The notes under the pieces were generated by a model, which saw only the letters and a list, made by a program, of their open reading frames with translations, did not search any database and was not told where the DNA came from. A stretch of DNA of 64,000 bases. It comes from Chrysogorgia sp. JL179-B06. Taxonomy: Eukaryota; Cnidaria; Anthozoa; Scleralcyonacea; Chrysogorgiidae. Shown here one piece after another: positions 28,222 through 42,431 of this stretch. Numbering within the stretch: the first letter of the stretch is position 1; the number at the start of each line of letters is the position of its first letter. Position numbers and translations under genes: made by a program. The stretch is from NCBI GenBank assembly GCA_035772405.1, contig JAYKKM010000375.1, forward strand, positions 187,501 to 251,500, written 5' to 3'.

Positions 28222-28475
28222 AGGAATAGACCTTAAGCACATAAGTAAAGGATAATAATAATAATGATAATAAAAACTACTACAGTAAATATTAAAATAC
28301 AACTACAATTAAGTTTATAAATTACAGAATGTTCTAGAATGCTAGAAGGTGATTTAAAGCAATCTAGAGAGTCAATTCTTCTAATGTTCTCTGAGAGACT
28401 GTTCCATAATTTGGAAGCAGCTGACTGGAACGCCCTGTCTCCAAGCGTAACTTTACATTTTACACTTGATGGCAC
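28222..28475 (-). pseudogene. CR1-like reverse transcriptase tail fragment
   Basis: The minus frame has VTLGDRAFQSAASKLWNSLS and IRRIDSLDCFK, the same C-terminal motif as the CR1 copy at 26.5 kb, followed by a TTA-type microsatellite near 28250-28265. Only the last approximately 50 codons remain. Confidence 0.65.
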
Positions 28476-28571
28476 TAAAATTATGGCTCTTCGTCGTCAA
28501 TTCAAATAATGTATCGTGAGGTCTTTACAACAGATAATAAATCATATAGATACTGTGGCGCTAAGTCATGT

Positions 28572-31500
28572 AGACACGTACGCACAAGGATATGTTACAT
28601 GTACATGTTACACGTACGCACAAGGATATGTTACATGTACATGTTACACGTACGCACAAGGATATGTTACTTGTACAGGTTACAGGTACGCACAAAGATA
28701 TGTTATACATGTACATGTTACACGTACGCACAAGGATATGTTATATGTGCATGTTACATGTACGCACAAGGATATGTTACATGTACATGTTACACGTAAC
28801 GCACCAGGATATGTTACATGTACATGTTACACGTACGCACAAGGATATGTTACATGTACATGTTACACGTACGCACAACGATATGTTATATGTGCATGTT
28901 ACATGTACGCACAAGGATATGTTACATGTACGCACAAGGATATGTTACATGTACGCACAATGATATGTTACATGTACGTACAAGGATATGTTATATGTAC
29001 ATACAAGGATATGTTACACGTACGCACAAGGATATGTTACATGTACGCACAAGGATATGTTACATGTACGCCCAATGATATGTTACATGTACGTACAAGG
29101 ATATGTTTCATGTACGTACAAGGATATGTTACATGTACGTACAAGGATATGTTATATGTACGTACAAGGATATGTTACATGTACGCACAAGGATATGTTA
29201 CATGTACGCACAAGGATATGTTACACGTACGCACAAGGATATGTTACATGTACGCACAAGGATTTGTTACATGTACGCACAAGGATATGTCACACGTACA
29301 GTACGCACAAGGATATGTTACATGTACGCACAAGGATATGTTACATGTACATGTTACAATCATGTACGCACAAGGATATGTTACATGTACGCACAAGGAT
29401 ATGTTACATGTACGTACAAGGATATGTTACATGTACGCACAAGGATATGTTACATGTACGCACAAGGATATGTTACATGTACATGTTACAATCATGTACG
29501 CACAAGGATATGTTACATGTACGCACAAGGATATGTCACACGTACGCACAAGGATATGTTACATGTACGTACAAGGATATGTTACATGTACGCACAAAGA
29601 TATGTTACATGTACGTACAAGGATATGTTACATGTACGCACAAGGATATGTTACATGTACGTACAAGGATATGTTACATGTACGTACAAGGATATGTTAC
29701 ATGTACGTACAAGGATATGTTACATGTACGTACAAGGATATGTTACATGTACGTACAAGGATATGTTACATGTACGTACAAGGTTATGTTACATGTACGT
29801 ACAAGGATATGTTACATGTACGTACAAGGATATGTTACATGTACGTACAAGGATATGTTACATGTACGCACAAGGATATGTTACATGTACGTACAAGGAT
29901 ATGTTACACGTACGTACAAGGATATGTTACATGTACGCACAAGGATATGTTACATGTACGCACAAGGATATGTTTCATGTACGTACAAGGATATGTTACA
30001 TGTACATACAAGGATATGTTTCATGTACGCACAAGGATATGTTACATGTACGGACAAGGATATGTTACATGTACGCACAAGGATATGTTACATGTACGCA
30101 CAAGGATATGTTTCATGTACGTACAAGGATATGTTACATGTACGTACAACGATATGTTTCATGTACGCACAAGGATATGTTACATGTACGGACAAGGATA
30201 TGTTACATGTACGTACAAGGATATATTATGTACGTACAAGGATATGTTTCATGTACGTACAAGGATATGTTTCATGTACGTACAAGGATATGTTTCATGT
30301 ACGCACAAGGATATGTTACATGTACGTACAAGGATATGTTATATGTACGTACAAGGATATGTTTCATGTACGTACAAGGATATGTTATATGTACGTACAA
30401 GGATATGTTTCATGTACGTACAAGGATATGTTTCATGTACGTACAAGCATATGTTACATGTACGTACAAGGATATGTTTCATGTACGTACAAGGATATGT
30501 TACATGTACGCACAAGGATATGTTACATGTACGCACAAGGATATGTTTCTTGTACGTACAAGGATATGTTACATGTACGCACAAGGATATGTTACATGTA
30601 CGCACAAGGATATGTCACACGTACACACAAGGATATGTTACACGTACGCACAAGGATATGTTACACGTACGCACAAGGATATGTTACATGTACGTAAAAG
30701 GATATGTTACATGTACGCACAAGGATATGTTACACGTACGCACAAGGATATGTTACATGTACGCACAAGGATATGTTACATGTACGCCCAATGATATGTT
30801 ACATGTACGTACAAGGATATGTTTCATGTACGTACAAGGATATGTTACATGTACGTACAAGGATATGTTACATGTACGTACAAGGATATGTTACATGTAC
30901 GCACAAGGATATGTTACATGTACGCACAAGGATATGTTACACGTACGCACAAGGATATGTTACATGTACGCACAAGGATTTGTTACATGTACGCACAAGG
31001 ATATGTCACACGTACAGTACGCACAAGGATATGTTACATGTACGCACAAGGATATGTTACATGTACATGTTACAATCATGTACGCACAAGGATATGTTAC
31101 ATGTACGCACAAGGATATGTTACATGTACGTACAAGGATATGTTACATGTACGCACAAGGATATGTTACATGTACGCACAAGGATATGTTACATGTACAT
31201 GTTACAATCATGTACGCACAAGGATATGTTACATGTACGCACAAGGATATGTTACATGTACGCACAAGGATATGTTACATGTACGCACAAGGATATGTTA
31301 CATGTACATGTTACAATCATGTACGCACAAGGATATGTTACATGTACGCACAAGGATATGTTACACGTACAGTACGCACAAGGATATGTTACATGTACGC
31401 ACAAGGATATGTTACATGTACATGTTACAATCATGTACGCACAAGGATATGTTACATGTACGCACAAGGATATGTTACACGTACAGTACGCACAAGGATA

Positions 31501-34500
31501 TGTTACATGTACGCACAAGGATATGTTACATGTACATGTTACAATCATGTACGCACAAGGATATGTTACATGTACGCACAAGGATATGTCACACGTACGC
31601 ACAAGGATATGTTACATGTACGTACAAGGATATGTTACATGTACGCACAAGGATATGTTACATGTACGTACAAGGATATGTTACATGTACGTACAAGGAT
31701 ATGTTACATGTACGTACAAGGATATGTTACATGTACGTACCAAGGATATGTTACATGTACGTACAAGGATATGTTACATGTACGTACAAGGTTATGTTAC
31801 ATGTACGTACAAGGATATGTTACATGTACGTACAAGGATATGTTACATGTACGTACAAGGATATGTTACATGTACGCACAAGGATATGTTACATGTACGT
31901 ACAAGGATATGTTACACGTACGTACAAGGATATGTTACATGTACGCACAAGGATATGTTACATGTACGCACAAGGATATGTTTCATGTACGTACAAGGAT
32001 ATGTTACATGTACATACAAGGATATGTTTCATGTACGCACAAGGATATGTTACATGTACGGACAAGGATATGTTACATGTACGCACAAGGATATGTTACA
32101 TGTACGCACAAGGATATGTTTCATGTACGTACAAGGATATGTTACATGTACGTACAACGATATGTTTCATGTACGCACAAGGATATGTTACATGTACGGA
32201 CAAGGATATGTTACATGTACGTACAAGGATATATTATATGTACGTACAAGGATATGTTTCATGTACGTACAAGGATATGTTTCATGTACGTACAAGGATA
32301 TGTTTCATGTACGCACAAGGATATGTTACATGTACGTACAAGGATATGTTATATGTACGTACAAGGATATGTTTCATGTACGTACAAGGATATGTTATAT
32401 GTACGTACAAGGATATGTTTCATGTACGTACAAGGATATGTTTCATGTACGTACAAGGATATGTTACATGTACGTACAAGGATATGTTTCATGTACGTAC
32501 AAGGATATGTTACATGTACGCACAAGGATATGTTACATGTACGCACAAGGATATGTTTCTTGTACGTACAAGGATATGTTACATGTACGCACAAGGATAT
32601 GTTACATGTACGCACAAGGATATGTCACACGTACACACAAGGATATGTTACACGTACGCACAAGGATATGTTACACGTACGCACAAGGATATGTTACATG
32701 TACGTAAAAGGATATGTTACATGTACGCACAAGGATATGTTACACGTACGCACAAGGATATGTTACATGTACGTACAAGGATATGTTACATGTACGCACA
32801 AGGATATGTTACACGTACGCACAAGGATATGTTACACGTACGCACAAGGATATGTTACATGTACGTACAAGGATATGTTACATGTACGTACAAGGATATG
32901 TCACACGTACGCACAAGGATATGTTACATGTACGTACAAGGATATGTTACATATACGTACAAGGATATGTTACATGTACGTACAAGGATATGTTACATGT
33001 ACGTACAAGGATATGTTACATGTACGTACAAGGATATGTTACATGTACGTACAAGGATATGTTACATGTACGTACAAGGATATGTTACATGTACGTACAA
33101 GGATATGTTACATGTACGGACAAGGATATGTTACATGTACGCACAAGGATATGTTACATGTACGTACAAGGATATGTTACATGTACGTACAAGGATATGT
33201 TACATGTACGTACAAGGATATGTTACACGTACGCACAAGGATATGTTACATGTACGTACAAGGATATGTTACATGTACGCACAAGGATATGTTACATGTA
33301 CGCACAAGGATATGTTACATGTACGCACAAGGATATGTTACATGTACGCACAAGGATATGTTACATGTACGCACAAGGATATGTTACATGTACGTACAAG
33401 GATATGTTACATGTACGTACAAGGATATCTTACATGTACGCACAAGGATATGTTACATGTACGTACAAGGATATGTCACACGTACGTACAAGGATATGTT
33501 ACATGTACGCACAAGGATATGTTACATGTACGCACAAGGATATGTTACATGTACGCACAAGGATATGTTACATGTACGCACAAGGATATGTTACATGTAC
33601 GCACAAGGATATGTTACATGTACGCACAAGGATATGTTACATGTACGCACAAGGATATGTTACATGTACGCACCAGGATATGTTACATGTACGCACAAGG
33701 ATATGTTACATGTACGCACAAGGATATGTTACACGTACGCACAAGGATATGTTACATGTACGCACAAGGATATGTTACATGTACGTACAAGGATATGTTA
33801 CATGTACGTACAAGGATATGTTACATGTACGCACAAGGATATGTTACATGTACGTACAAGGATATGTTACATGTACGCACAAGGATATGTTACATGTACG
33901 TACAAGGATATGTTACATGTACGCACAAGGATATGTTACATGTACGCACAAGGATATGTTACATGTACGTACAAGGATATGTTACATGTACGCACAAGGA
34001 TATGTTACATGTACGCACAAGGATATGTTACACGTACGCACAAGGATATGTTACATGTACGTACAAGGATATGTTACATGTACGCACAAGGATATGTTAC
34101 ATGTACGCACAAGGATGTTACATGTACGCACAAGGATTTGTTACATGTACGTACAAGGATATGTTACATGTACGCACAAGGATATGTTACATGTACGCAC
34201 AAGGATATGTTACACGTACGCACAAGGATATGTTACATGTACGTACAAGGATATGTTACATGTACGCACAAGGATATGTTACATGTACGCACAAGGATGT
34301 TACATGTACGCACAAGGATGTTACATGTACGCACAAGGATTTGTTACATGTACGTACAAGGATATGTTACATGTACGTACAAGGATATGTTACATGTACG
34401 CACAAGGATATGTTACATGTACGTACAAGGATATGTTACATGTACGCACAAGGATATGTTACATGTACGTACAAGGATATGTTACATGTACGCACAAGGA

Positions 34501-37500
34501 TATGTTACATGTACGTACAAGGATATGTTACATGTACGCACAAGGATATGTTACATGTACGCACAAGGATATGTTACATGTACGTACAAGGATATGTTAC
34601 ATGTACGCGCAAGGATATGTTACATGTACGCACAAGGATATGTTACACGTACGCACAAGGATATGTTACATGTACGTACAAGGATATGTTACATGTACGC
34701 ACAAGGATATGTTACATGTACGCACAAGGATGTTACATGTACGCACAAGGATTTGTTACATGTACGTACAAGGATATGTTACATGTACGCACAAGGATAT
34801 GTTACATGTACGCACAAGGATATGTTACACGTACGCACAAGGATATGTTACATGTACGTACAAGGATATGTTACATGAACGCACAAGGATATGTTACATG
34901 TACGCACAAGGATGTTACATGTACGCACAAGGATGTTACATGTACGCACAAGGATTTGTTACATGTACGTACAAGGATATGTTACATGTACGTACAAGGA
35001 TATGTTATATGTACGCACAAGGATATGTTACATGTACGCACAAGGATATGTTACATGTACGTACAAGGATATGTTACATGTACGTACAAGGATATGTTAC
35101 ACGTACGCACAAGGATATGTTACATGTACGCACAAGGATATGTTACATGTACGTACAAGGATATGTTACATGTACGTACAAGGATATGTTACATGTACGC
35201 ACAAGGATATGTTACATGTACGTACAAGGATATGTTACATGTACGCACAAGGATATGTCACACGTACGCACAAGGATATGTTACATGTACGCACAAGGAT
35301 ATGTTACATGTACAGTACGCACAAGGATATGTTACATGTACGTACAAGGATATGTTACACGTACAGTACGCACAAGGATATGTTACATGTACGCACAAGG
35401 ATATGTTACATGTACGCACAAGGATATGTTACACGTACAGTACGCACAAGGATATGTTACATGTACGTACAAGGATATGTTACATGTACGCACAAGGATA
35501 TGTTACACGTACAGTACGCACAAGGATATGTTACATGTACGCACAAGGATATGTTACATGTACGTACAAGGATATGTTACATGTACGTACAAGGATATGT
35601 TACATGTACGCACAAGGATATGTCACACGTACGCACAAGGATATGTTACATGTACGTACAAGGATATGTTACATGTACGCACAAAGATATGTTACATGTA
35701 CGTACAAGGATATGTTACATGTACGCACAAGGATATGTTACATGTACGTACAAGGATATGTTACATGTACGTACAAGGATATGTTACATGTACGTACAAG
35801 GATATGTTACATGTACGTACAAGGATATGTTACATGTACGTACAAGGATATGTTACATGTACGTACAAGGTTATGTTACATGTACGTACAAGGATATGTT
35901 ACATGTACGTACAAGGATATGTTACATGTACGTACAAGGATATGTTACATGTACGCACAAGGATATGTTACATGTACGTACAAGGATATGTTACACGTAC
36001 GTACAAGGATATGTTACATGTACGCACAAGGATATGTTACATGTACGCACAAGGATATGTTTCATGTACGTACAAGGATATGTTACATGTACATACAAGG
36101 ATATGTTTCATGTACGCACAAGGATATGTTACATGTACGGACAAGGATATGTTACATGTACGCACAAGGATATGTTACATGTACGCACAAGGATATGTTT
36201 CATGTACGTACAAGGATATGTTACATGTACGTACAACGATATGTTTCATGTACGCACAAGGATATGTTACATGTACGGACAAGGATATGTTACATGTACG
36301 TACAAGGATATATTATATGTACGTACAAGGATATGTTTCATGTACGTACAAGGATATGTTTCATGTACGTACAAGGATATGTTTCATGTACGCACAAGGA
36401 TATGTTACATGTACGTACAAGGATATGTTATATGTACGTACAAGGATATGTTTCATGTACGTACAAGGATATGTTATATGTACGTACAAGGATATGTTTC
36501 ATGTACGTACAAGGATATGTTTCATGTACGTACAAGGATATGTTACATGTACGTACAAGGATATGTTTCATGTACGTACAAGGATATGTTACATGTACGC
36601 ACAAGGATATGTTACATGTACGCACAAGGATATGTTTCTTGTACGTACAAGGATATGTTACATGTACGCACAAAGATATGTTACATGTACGCACAAGGAT
36701 ATGTCACACGTACACACAAGGATATGTTACACGTACGCACAAGGATATGTTACACGTACGCACAAGGATATGTTACATGTACGTAAAAGGATATGTTACA
36801 TGTACGCACAAGGATATGTTACACGTACGCACAAGGATATGTTACATGTACGCACAAGGATATGTTACATGTACGCCCAATGATATGTTACATGTACGTA
36901 CAAGGATATGTTTCATGTACGTACAAGGATATGTTACATGTACGTACAAGGATATGTTACATGTACGTACAAGGATATGTTACATGTACGCACAAGGATA
37001 TGTTACATGTACGCACAAGGATATGTTACACGTACGCACAAGGATATGTTACATGTACGCACAAGGATTTGTTACATGTACGCACAAGGATATGTCACAC
37101 GTACAGTACGCACAAGGATATGTTACATGTACGCACAAGGATATGTTACATGTACATGTTACAATCATGTACGCACAAGGATATGTTACATGTACGCACA
37201 AGGATATGTTACATGTACGTACAAGGATATGTTACATGTACGCACAAGGATATGTTACATGTACGCACAAGGATATGTTACATGTACATGTTACAATCAT
37301 GTACGCACAAGGATATGTTACATGTACGCACAAGGATATGTTACATGTACGCACAAGGATATGTTACATGTACGCACAAGGATATGTTACATGTACATGT
37401 TACAATCATGTACGCACAAGGATATGTTACATGTACGCACAAGGATATGTTACACGTACAGTACGCACAAGGATATGTTACATGTACGCACAAGGATATG

Positions 37501-39797
37501 TTACATGTACATGTTACAATCATGTACGCACAAGGATATGTTACATGTACGCACAAGGATATGTTACACGTACAGTACGCACAAGGATATGTTACATGTA
37601 CGCACAAGGATATGTTACATGTACATGTTACAATCATGTACGCACAAGGATATGTTACATGTACGCACAAGGATATGTCACACGTACGCACAAGGATATG
37701 TTACATGTACGTACAAGGATATGTTACATGTACGCACAAAGATATGTTACATGTACGTACAAGGATATGTTACATGTACGCACAAGGATATGTTACATGT
37801 ACGTACAAGGATATGTTACATGTACGTACAAGGATATGTTACATGTACGTACAAGGATATGTTACATGTACGTACAAGGATATGTTACATGTACGTACAA
37901 GGATATGTTACATGTACGTACAAGGTTATGTTACATGTACGTACAAGGATATGTTACATGTACGTACAAGGATATGTTACATGTACGTACAAGGATATGT
38001 TACATGTACGCACAAGGATATGTTACATGTACGTACAAGGATATGTTACACGTACGTACAAGGATATGTTACATGTACGCACAAGGATATGTTACATGTA
38101 CGCACAAGGATATGTTTCATGTACGTACAAGGATATGTTACATGTACATACAAGGATATGTTTCATGTACGCACAAGGATATGTTACATGTACGGACAAG
38201 GATATGTTACATGTACGCACAAGGATATGTTACATGTACGCACAAGGATATGTTTCATGTACGTACAAGTATATGTTACATGTACGTACAACGATATGTT
38301 TCATGTACGCACAAGGATATGTTACATGTACGGACAAGGATATGTTACATGTACGTACAAGGATATATTATATGTACGTACAAGGATATGTTTCATGTAC
38401 GTACAAGGATATGTTTCATGTACGTACAAGGATATGTTTCATGTACGCACAAGGATATGTTACATGTACGTACAAGGATATGTTATATGTACGTACAAGG
38501 ATATGTTTCATGTACGTACAAGGATATGTTATATGTACGTACAAGGATATGTTTCATGTACGTACAAGGATATGTTTCATGTACGTACAAGGATATGTTA
38601 CATGTACGTACAAGGATATGTTTCATGTACGTACAAGGATATGTTACATGTACGCACAAGGATATGTTACATGTACGCACAAGGATATGTTTCTTGTACG
38701 TACAAGGATATGTTACATGTACGCACAAGGATATGTTACATGTACGCACAAGGATATGTCACACGTACACACAAGGATATGTTACACGTACGCACAAGGA
38801 TATGTTACACGTACGCACAAGGATATGTTACATGTACGTAAAAGGATATGTTACATGTACGCACAAGGATATGTCACATGTACGTACAAGGATATGTTAC
38901 ACGTACGCACAAGGATATGTTACATGTACGCACAAGGATATGTTATATGTACGTACAAGGATATGTTACATGTACGTACAAGGATATGTTACATGTACGT
39001 ACAAGGATATGTTACATGTACGCACAAGGATATGTTTCATGTACGTACAAGGATATGTTACATGTACGTACAAGGATATGTTACATGTACGTACAAGGAT
39101 ATGTTACATGTACGTACAAGGATATGTTACATGTACGTACAAGGATATGTTACATGTACGTACAAGGATATGTTACATGTACGCACAAGGATATGTTACA
39201 TGTACGCACAAGGATATGTTACATGTACGCACAAGGATATGTTACATGCACGCACAAGGATATGTTACATGCACGCACAAGGATATGTTACATGTACGTA
39301 CAAGGATATGTTACATGTACGCACAAGGATTTGTTACATGTACATGTTACATGTACGCACAAGGATATGTTACATGTACGTACAAGGATATGTTACATGT
39401 ACGCACAAGGATATGTTACATGTACGCACAAGGATATGTTACATGTACGGACAAGGATATGTTACATGTACGCACAAGGATATGTTACATGTACGTACAA
39501 GGATATGTTACATGTACGTACAAGGATATGTTACATGTACGCACAAGGATATGTTACATGTACGCACAAGGATATGTTACATGTACGTACAAGGATATGT
39601 TACATGTACGCACAAGGATATGTTACATGTACGCACAAGGATATGTTACATGTACGCACAAGGATATGTTACATGTACGCACAAGGATATGTTACATGTA
39701 CGCACAAGGATATGTTACATGTACATGTTACATGTACGCACAAGGATTTGTTACATGTATATGTTACATGTACGCACAAGGATATGTTACATGTAAG
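28572..39797 (+). repeat. 11.2-kb minisatellite, 23-bp unit, with 2-kb higher-order structure
   Basis: Close to 480 head-to-tail copies of ACATGTACGYACAAGGATATGTT-type units (23 bp; consensus given to 20 bases as ACATGTACGYACAAGGATAT, then GTT). The main variants are GCACAA or GTACAA, TTTCATG or TTACATG, and CACG or CATG. The first 330 bp use a 36-bp form that has an extra ACATGTTAC piece. All three plus frames lack stops for long stretches because 23 is not a multiple of 3, giving artefactual open frames of 2,120 and 3,002 codons. Rare marker variants recur at 2.0-kb steps (see observations). It lies in the intron between exons 42062-42202 and 27400-27556. Confidence 0.97.
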
Positions 39798-40053
39798 TTA
39801 TACAAAAGAACTAAAGTTGTCAAATAGAACATACCAGGTAAAAGTAAAGAATGATCAACGGTCATCGCCCTTTGGACGATCGGTCCCAGTACTCAAGAAG
39901 CTTGTAATACATTCGGCGAAGTTCTTAGTTTCTACTTGCCACATGACTAGCGACACGTTATTTCCAAGCGACACGTTTATCATTTCTTAATTTTAAGCGT
40001 CGCGAAGTAAATCTTCGAGCGACCTTCCACCATTAACAAATAGAAACTGCTTT
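39798..40053. other. Spacer between the two minisatellites
   Basis: Unique-looking 256-bp sequence with no gene or repeat recognised. Confidence 0.5.
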
Positions 40054-40742
40054 CACGGGGAAATCCGAGTGCTTTCACGAGGGGAAGCCGTGTGCTTTCA
40101 TGAGGGGAAGCCGTGTGCTTTCACGAGGGGAAGCCGAGTGCTTTCATGAGGGGAAGCCATGTACTTTCACGAGGGGAAGCCGTGTGCTTTCACGAGGGGA
40201 AGCCGTGTGCTTTCACGATGGGAATCCGTGTGCTTTCACGATGCGAATCCGTGTGCTTTCACGAGGGGAAGCCGAGTGCTTTCATGAGGGGAAGCCATGT
40301 GCTTTCAGGAGGGGAAGCCGAGTGCTTTCACGAGGGGAAGCCGAGTGCTTTCATGAGGGGAAGCCATGTGCTTTCACGAGGGGAAGCCGAGTGCTTCACC
40401 AGGGGAAGCCGTGTGCTTTCATGAGTGGAAGCCGAGTGCTTTCACGATGGGAAGCCGAGTGCTTTCATGAGGGGAAGCCGTGTGCTTTCATGAGGGCAAG
40501 CCGAGTGCTTTCACGAGGGGAAGCCGAGTGCTTTCGCGAGGGGAAGCCATGTGCTTTCACGATGGGAAGCCGAGTGCTTTCATGAGGTGAAGCCATGTGC
40601 TTTCACGAGGGGAAGCCGAGTACTTTCACGATGGGAAGCCGTGTGCTTTCACGATGGGAAGCCGTGTGCTTTCACGAGGGGAAGCCGAGTGCTTTCACGA
40701 GGGGAAGCCGTGTGCTTTCACGATGGGAATCCGAGTGCTTTG
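40054..40742 (+). repeat. 0.7-kb minisatellite, unrelated 23-bp unit
   Basis: About 30 copies of GGGGAAGCCGTGTGCTTTCA followed by CGA (23 bp), with variants CGAGTG/CGTGTG/CATGTG and GAGGGG/GATGGG. The unit shares no sequence with the neighbouring array but has the same period. Open frames across it are artefacts of the repeat. Confidence 0.95.
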
Positions 40743-40745
40743 AGA

Positions 40746-41464
40746 CATTTTGAAATGGCGTCATTTACGTTTCTATAACAGCACAGTTTCCTATTTGATT
40801 TTTTAAAATAGCAAGTGTCTTAGGACAGATGCAATCTAATACAAAAATAGGTACACAGTGCGTAGATTTCTGTGTTTTCAAACAAACGTTGCGCAATCAC
40901 TTCAATGACAACATTATGTTTGACAGATCAAAACAACGATGGATAGGTGAGTCCGTAATTTTTGTCGTTATGTAGTCTCCGTTTTATCATTTGCATGCCG
41001 GTGTTCTTGTGCGACGGACATCGAAAAAACAAGAAATAACAAGTGCTGATTAGAGACGAAACTGTGTTTTATTCAGACACAATAACAAGCCGCCACTCCC
41101 TTACAATACCCGAACTGGCTTGCACTGGACTCAAAATCTGCGAAATACGGACTGATATTTTTAATTGAGCGTGGGATGTAACGCAGGTTCCGCGGGAATA
41201 TATCTCTAGTTTTAATACCACGATTCTAAACTCTCACGTTGTTTATAAGCACGGAAACGTATATAGTCAGTAATCTTGGCTCGGGACAAAAGTGTAACTC
41301 TAAAAACTCTAAAATAATATGAAACTTTCCGTTTTGCGCTAGATAAAAACAGGATTTTGACAATCGTACGGAATCGAAGATACCAAAACGGCAAAACGTT
41401 TACTATGTCGTGTGCCTCGCGGGAGACAATTCTTGACAAGATGAGGCAATTTGTCCAATCATTG
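40746..41464. other. Intron sequence without recognised features
   Basis: No exon, ORF with a domain, or clear repeat was seen. Confidence 0.5.
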
Positions 41465-41870
41465 ATATAAATAATACATAATAATGTTATTTATTCTTTA
41501 CATCAATGATTTACCAAATTGCCTAATCCTGTGTGCCTAGAATGTATGCCGCGATGACACCCACATTACATATGCAAATAGCGACTTATATCCCTGCAAT
41601 CCATTTTAAATCAAGATTTAAATAATATTAACAAATGGTTAACTGCGAATAAACTTACTCTGAATATGACGAAAACCGAATATATGTTAAACTGTTCGAG
41701 TAAAAAGTAGAACTATACTTTCATATTACACGCACAAAAGCTCATCGACTAAATCGCTTGGGGTGACCATTAATGAAAATCGTACGTGGCACATGAGTCA
41801 TATTGAAAAAGTATCAAATAAAATTACCTCGGATATTGAAGCTATGAAACAAATTATACCATTGCCACCC
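41465..41870 (+). pseudogene. Decayed non-LTR reverse transcriptase fragment
   Basis: In shifting plus frames: LFILYINDLPNCL, then DDTHITYANSD (the catalytic YxDD region is damaged), INKWLTANKLTLNMTKTEYM, and KSLGVTINENRTWHMSHIEK. These are consecutive reverse transcriptase motifs of CR1/L2-type elements, with many stops. Confidence 0.65.
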
Positions 41871-42061
41871 CCACCCCCCATCAACCCTTTACTATATTTA
41901 TGGGTGAATTGTGAATAGACACAAAAGTGAAAATGACATCATATGTGTCTTTATATATAGCTTGAGAGAAAATGAAGCGCGATCAATCAGAGGATGTCTG
42001 CATAAGATGCTTGTTATTTTAAAATCGCTAATATTAACTGTGGTCTAAAAAAGGTTCTTAC

Positions 42062-42202
42062 GTCATCATGTCCTGTATTGTGATGTCACCGTTGCTCACT
42101 AAATATCCAGCGTAACGGAACGAAGCACCAAAACTCAAGTTTATGATGCCCATGAAGGATCCAGTAACCAATCCTGAAAAATGGCTAAGTTTCTTGGCTC
42201 TC
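42062..42202 (-). CDS. ABCB transporter exon: TMD2 helices
   Basis: 141 bp, entry and exit phase 2; acceptor TATTTAG (42203-42209), donor GTAAG below 42062. It encodes RAKKLSHFSGLVTGSFMGII then NLSFGASFRYAGYLVSNGDI, matching the P-glycoprotein segment between the intracellular coupling helix and the penultimate transmembrane helices. Confidence 0.88.
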
Positions 42203-42330
42203 CTAAATAATATAATTAAAATGCTTCGAGTATGCCAGAAGGTAGAATCCTTATATACTGGTCAGGTTGGAATCGTATCCTGACAAACTAAAATGAAATA
42301 TACTGAAATTGATATTGAAAAACACGATAC

Positions 42331-42431
42331 TTGAACGGTGCGGCCAGTTCTTGGCGATATATTTCAAAAAATTCATCTTCTCGACCCAAGGACACGACAG
42401 TTTGAATGTTCGATAATGTTTCTTCGGAAGC
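42331..42431 (-). CDS. ABCB transporter exon: TMD2 coupling-helix region
   Basis: 101 bp, entry phase 0 and exit phase 2; acceptor TGTGACAG above 42431, donor GTATCG below 42331. The translation ASEETLSNIQTVVSLGREDE, FFEIYRQELAAPFK matches the ABCB intracellular loop with the TVVSL motif. Confidence 0.9.

Noticed and set aside
31252..38749. Minus-strand open frames of 88 and 116 codons rich in Cys/His/Tyr
   Set aside because: Shadows of the same minisatellite, repeated wherever the unit variants recur.
30819..39827. Open frame of 3,002 codons (and another of 2,120 codons at 28516-34878)
   Set aside because: They are read entirely from the 23-bp minisatellite, which lacks stops in all plus frames; there is no domain or independent start signal, and overlapping frames are equally open.
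28572..40742. Possible CRISPR array
   Set aside because: The units are contiguous tandem copies without spacers, in a eukaryotic intron, with no associated genes.
40100..40778. Plus-strand open frames of 75-161 codons (EGKPCAF-type repeats)
   Set aside because: Produced by the second 23-bp minisatellite in different phases.
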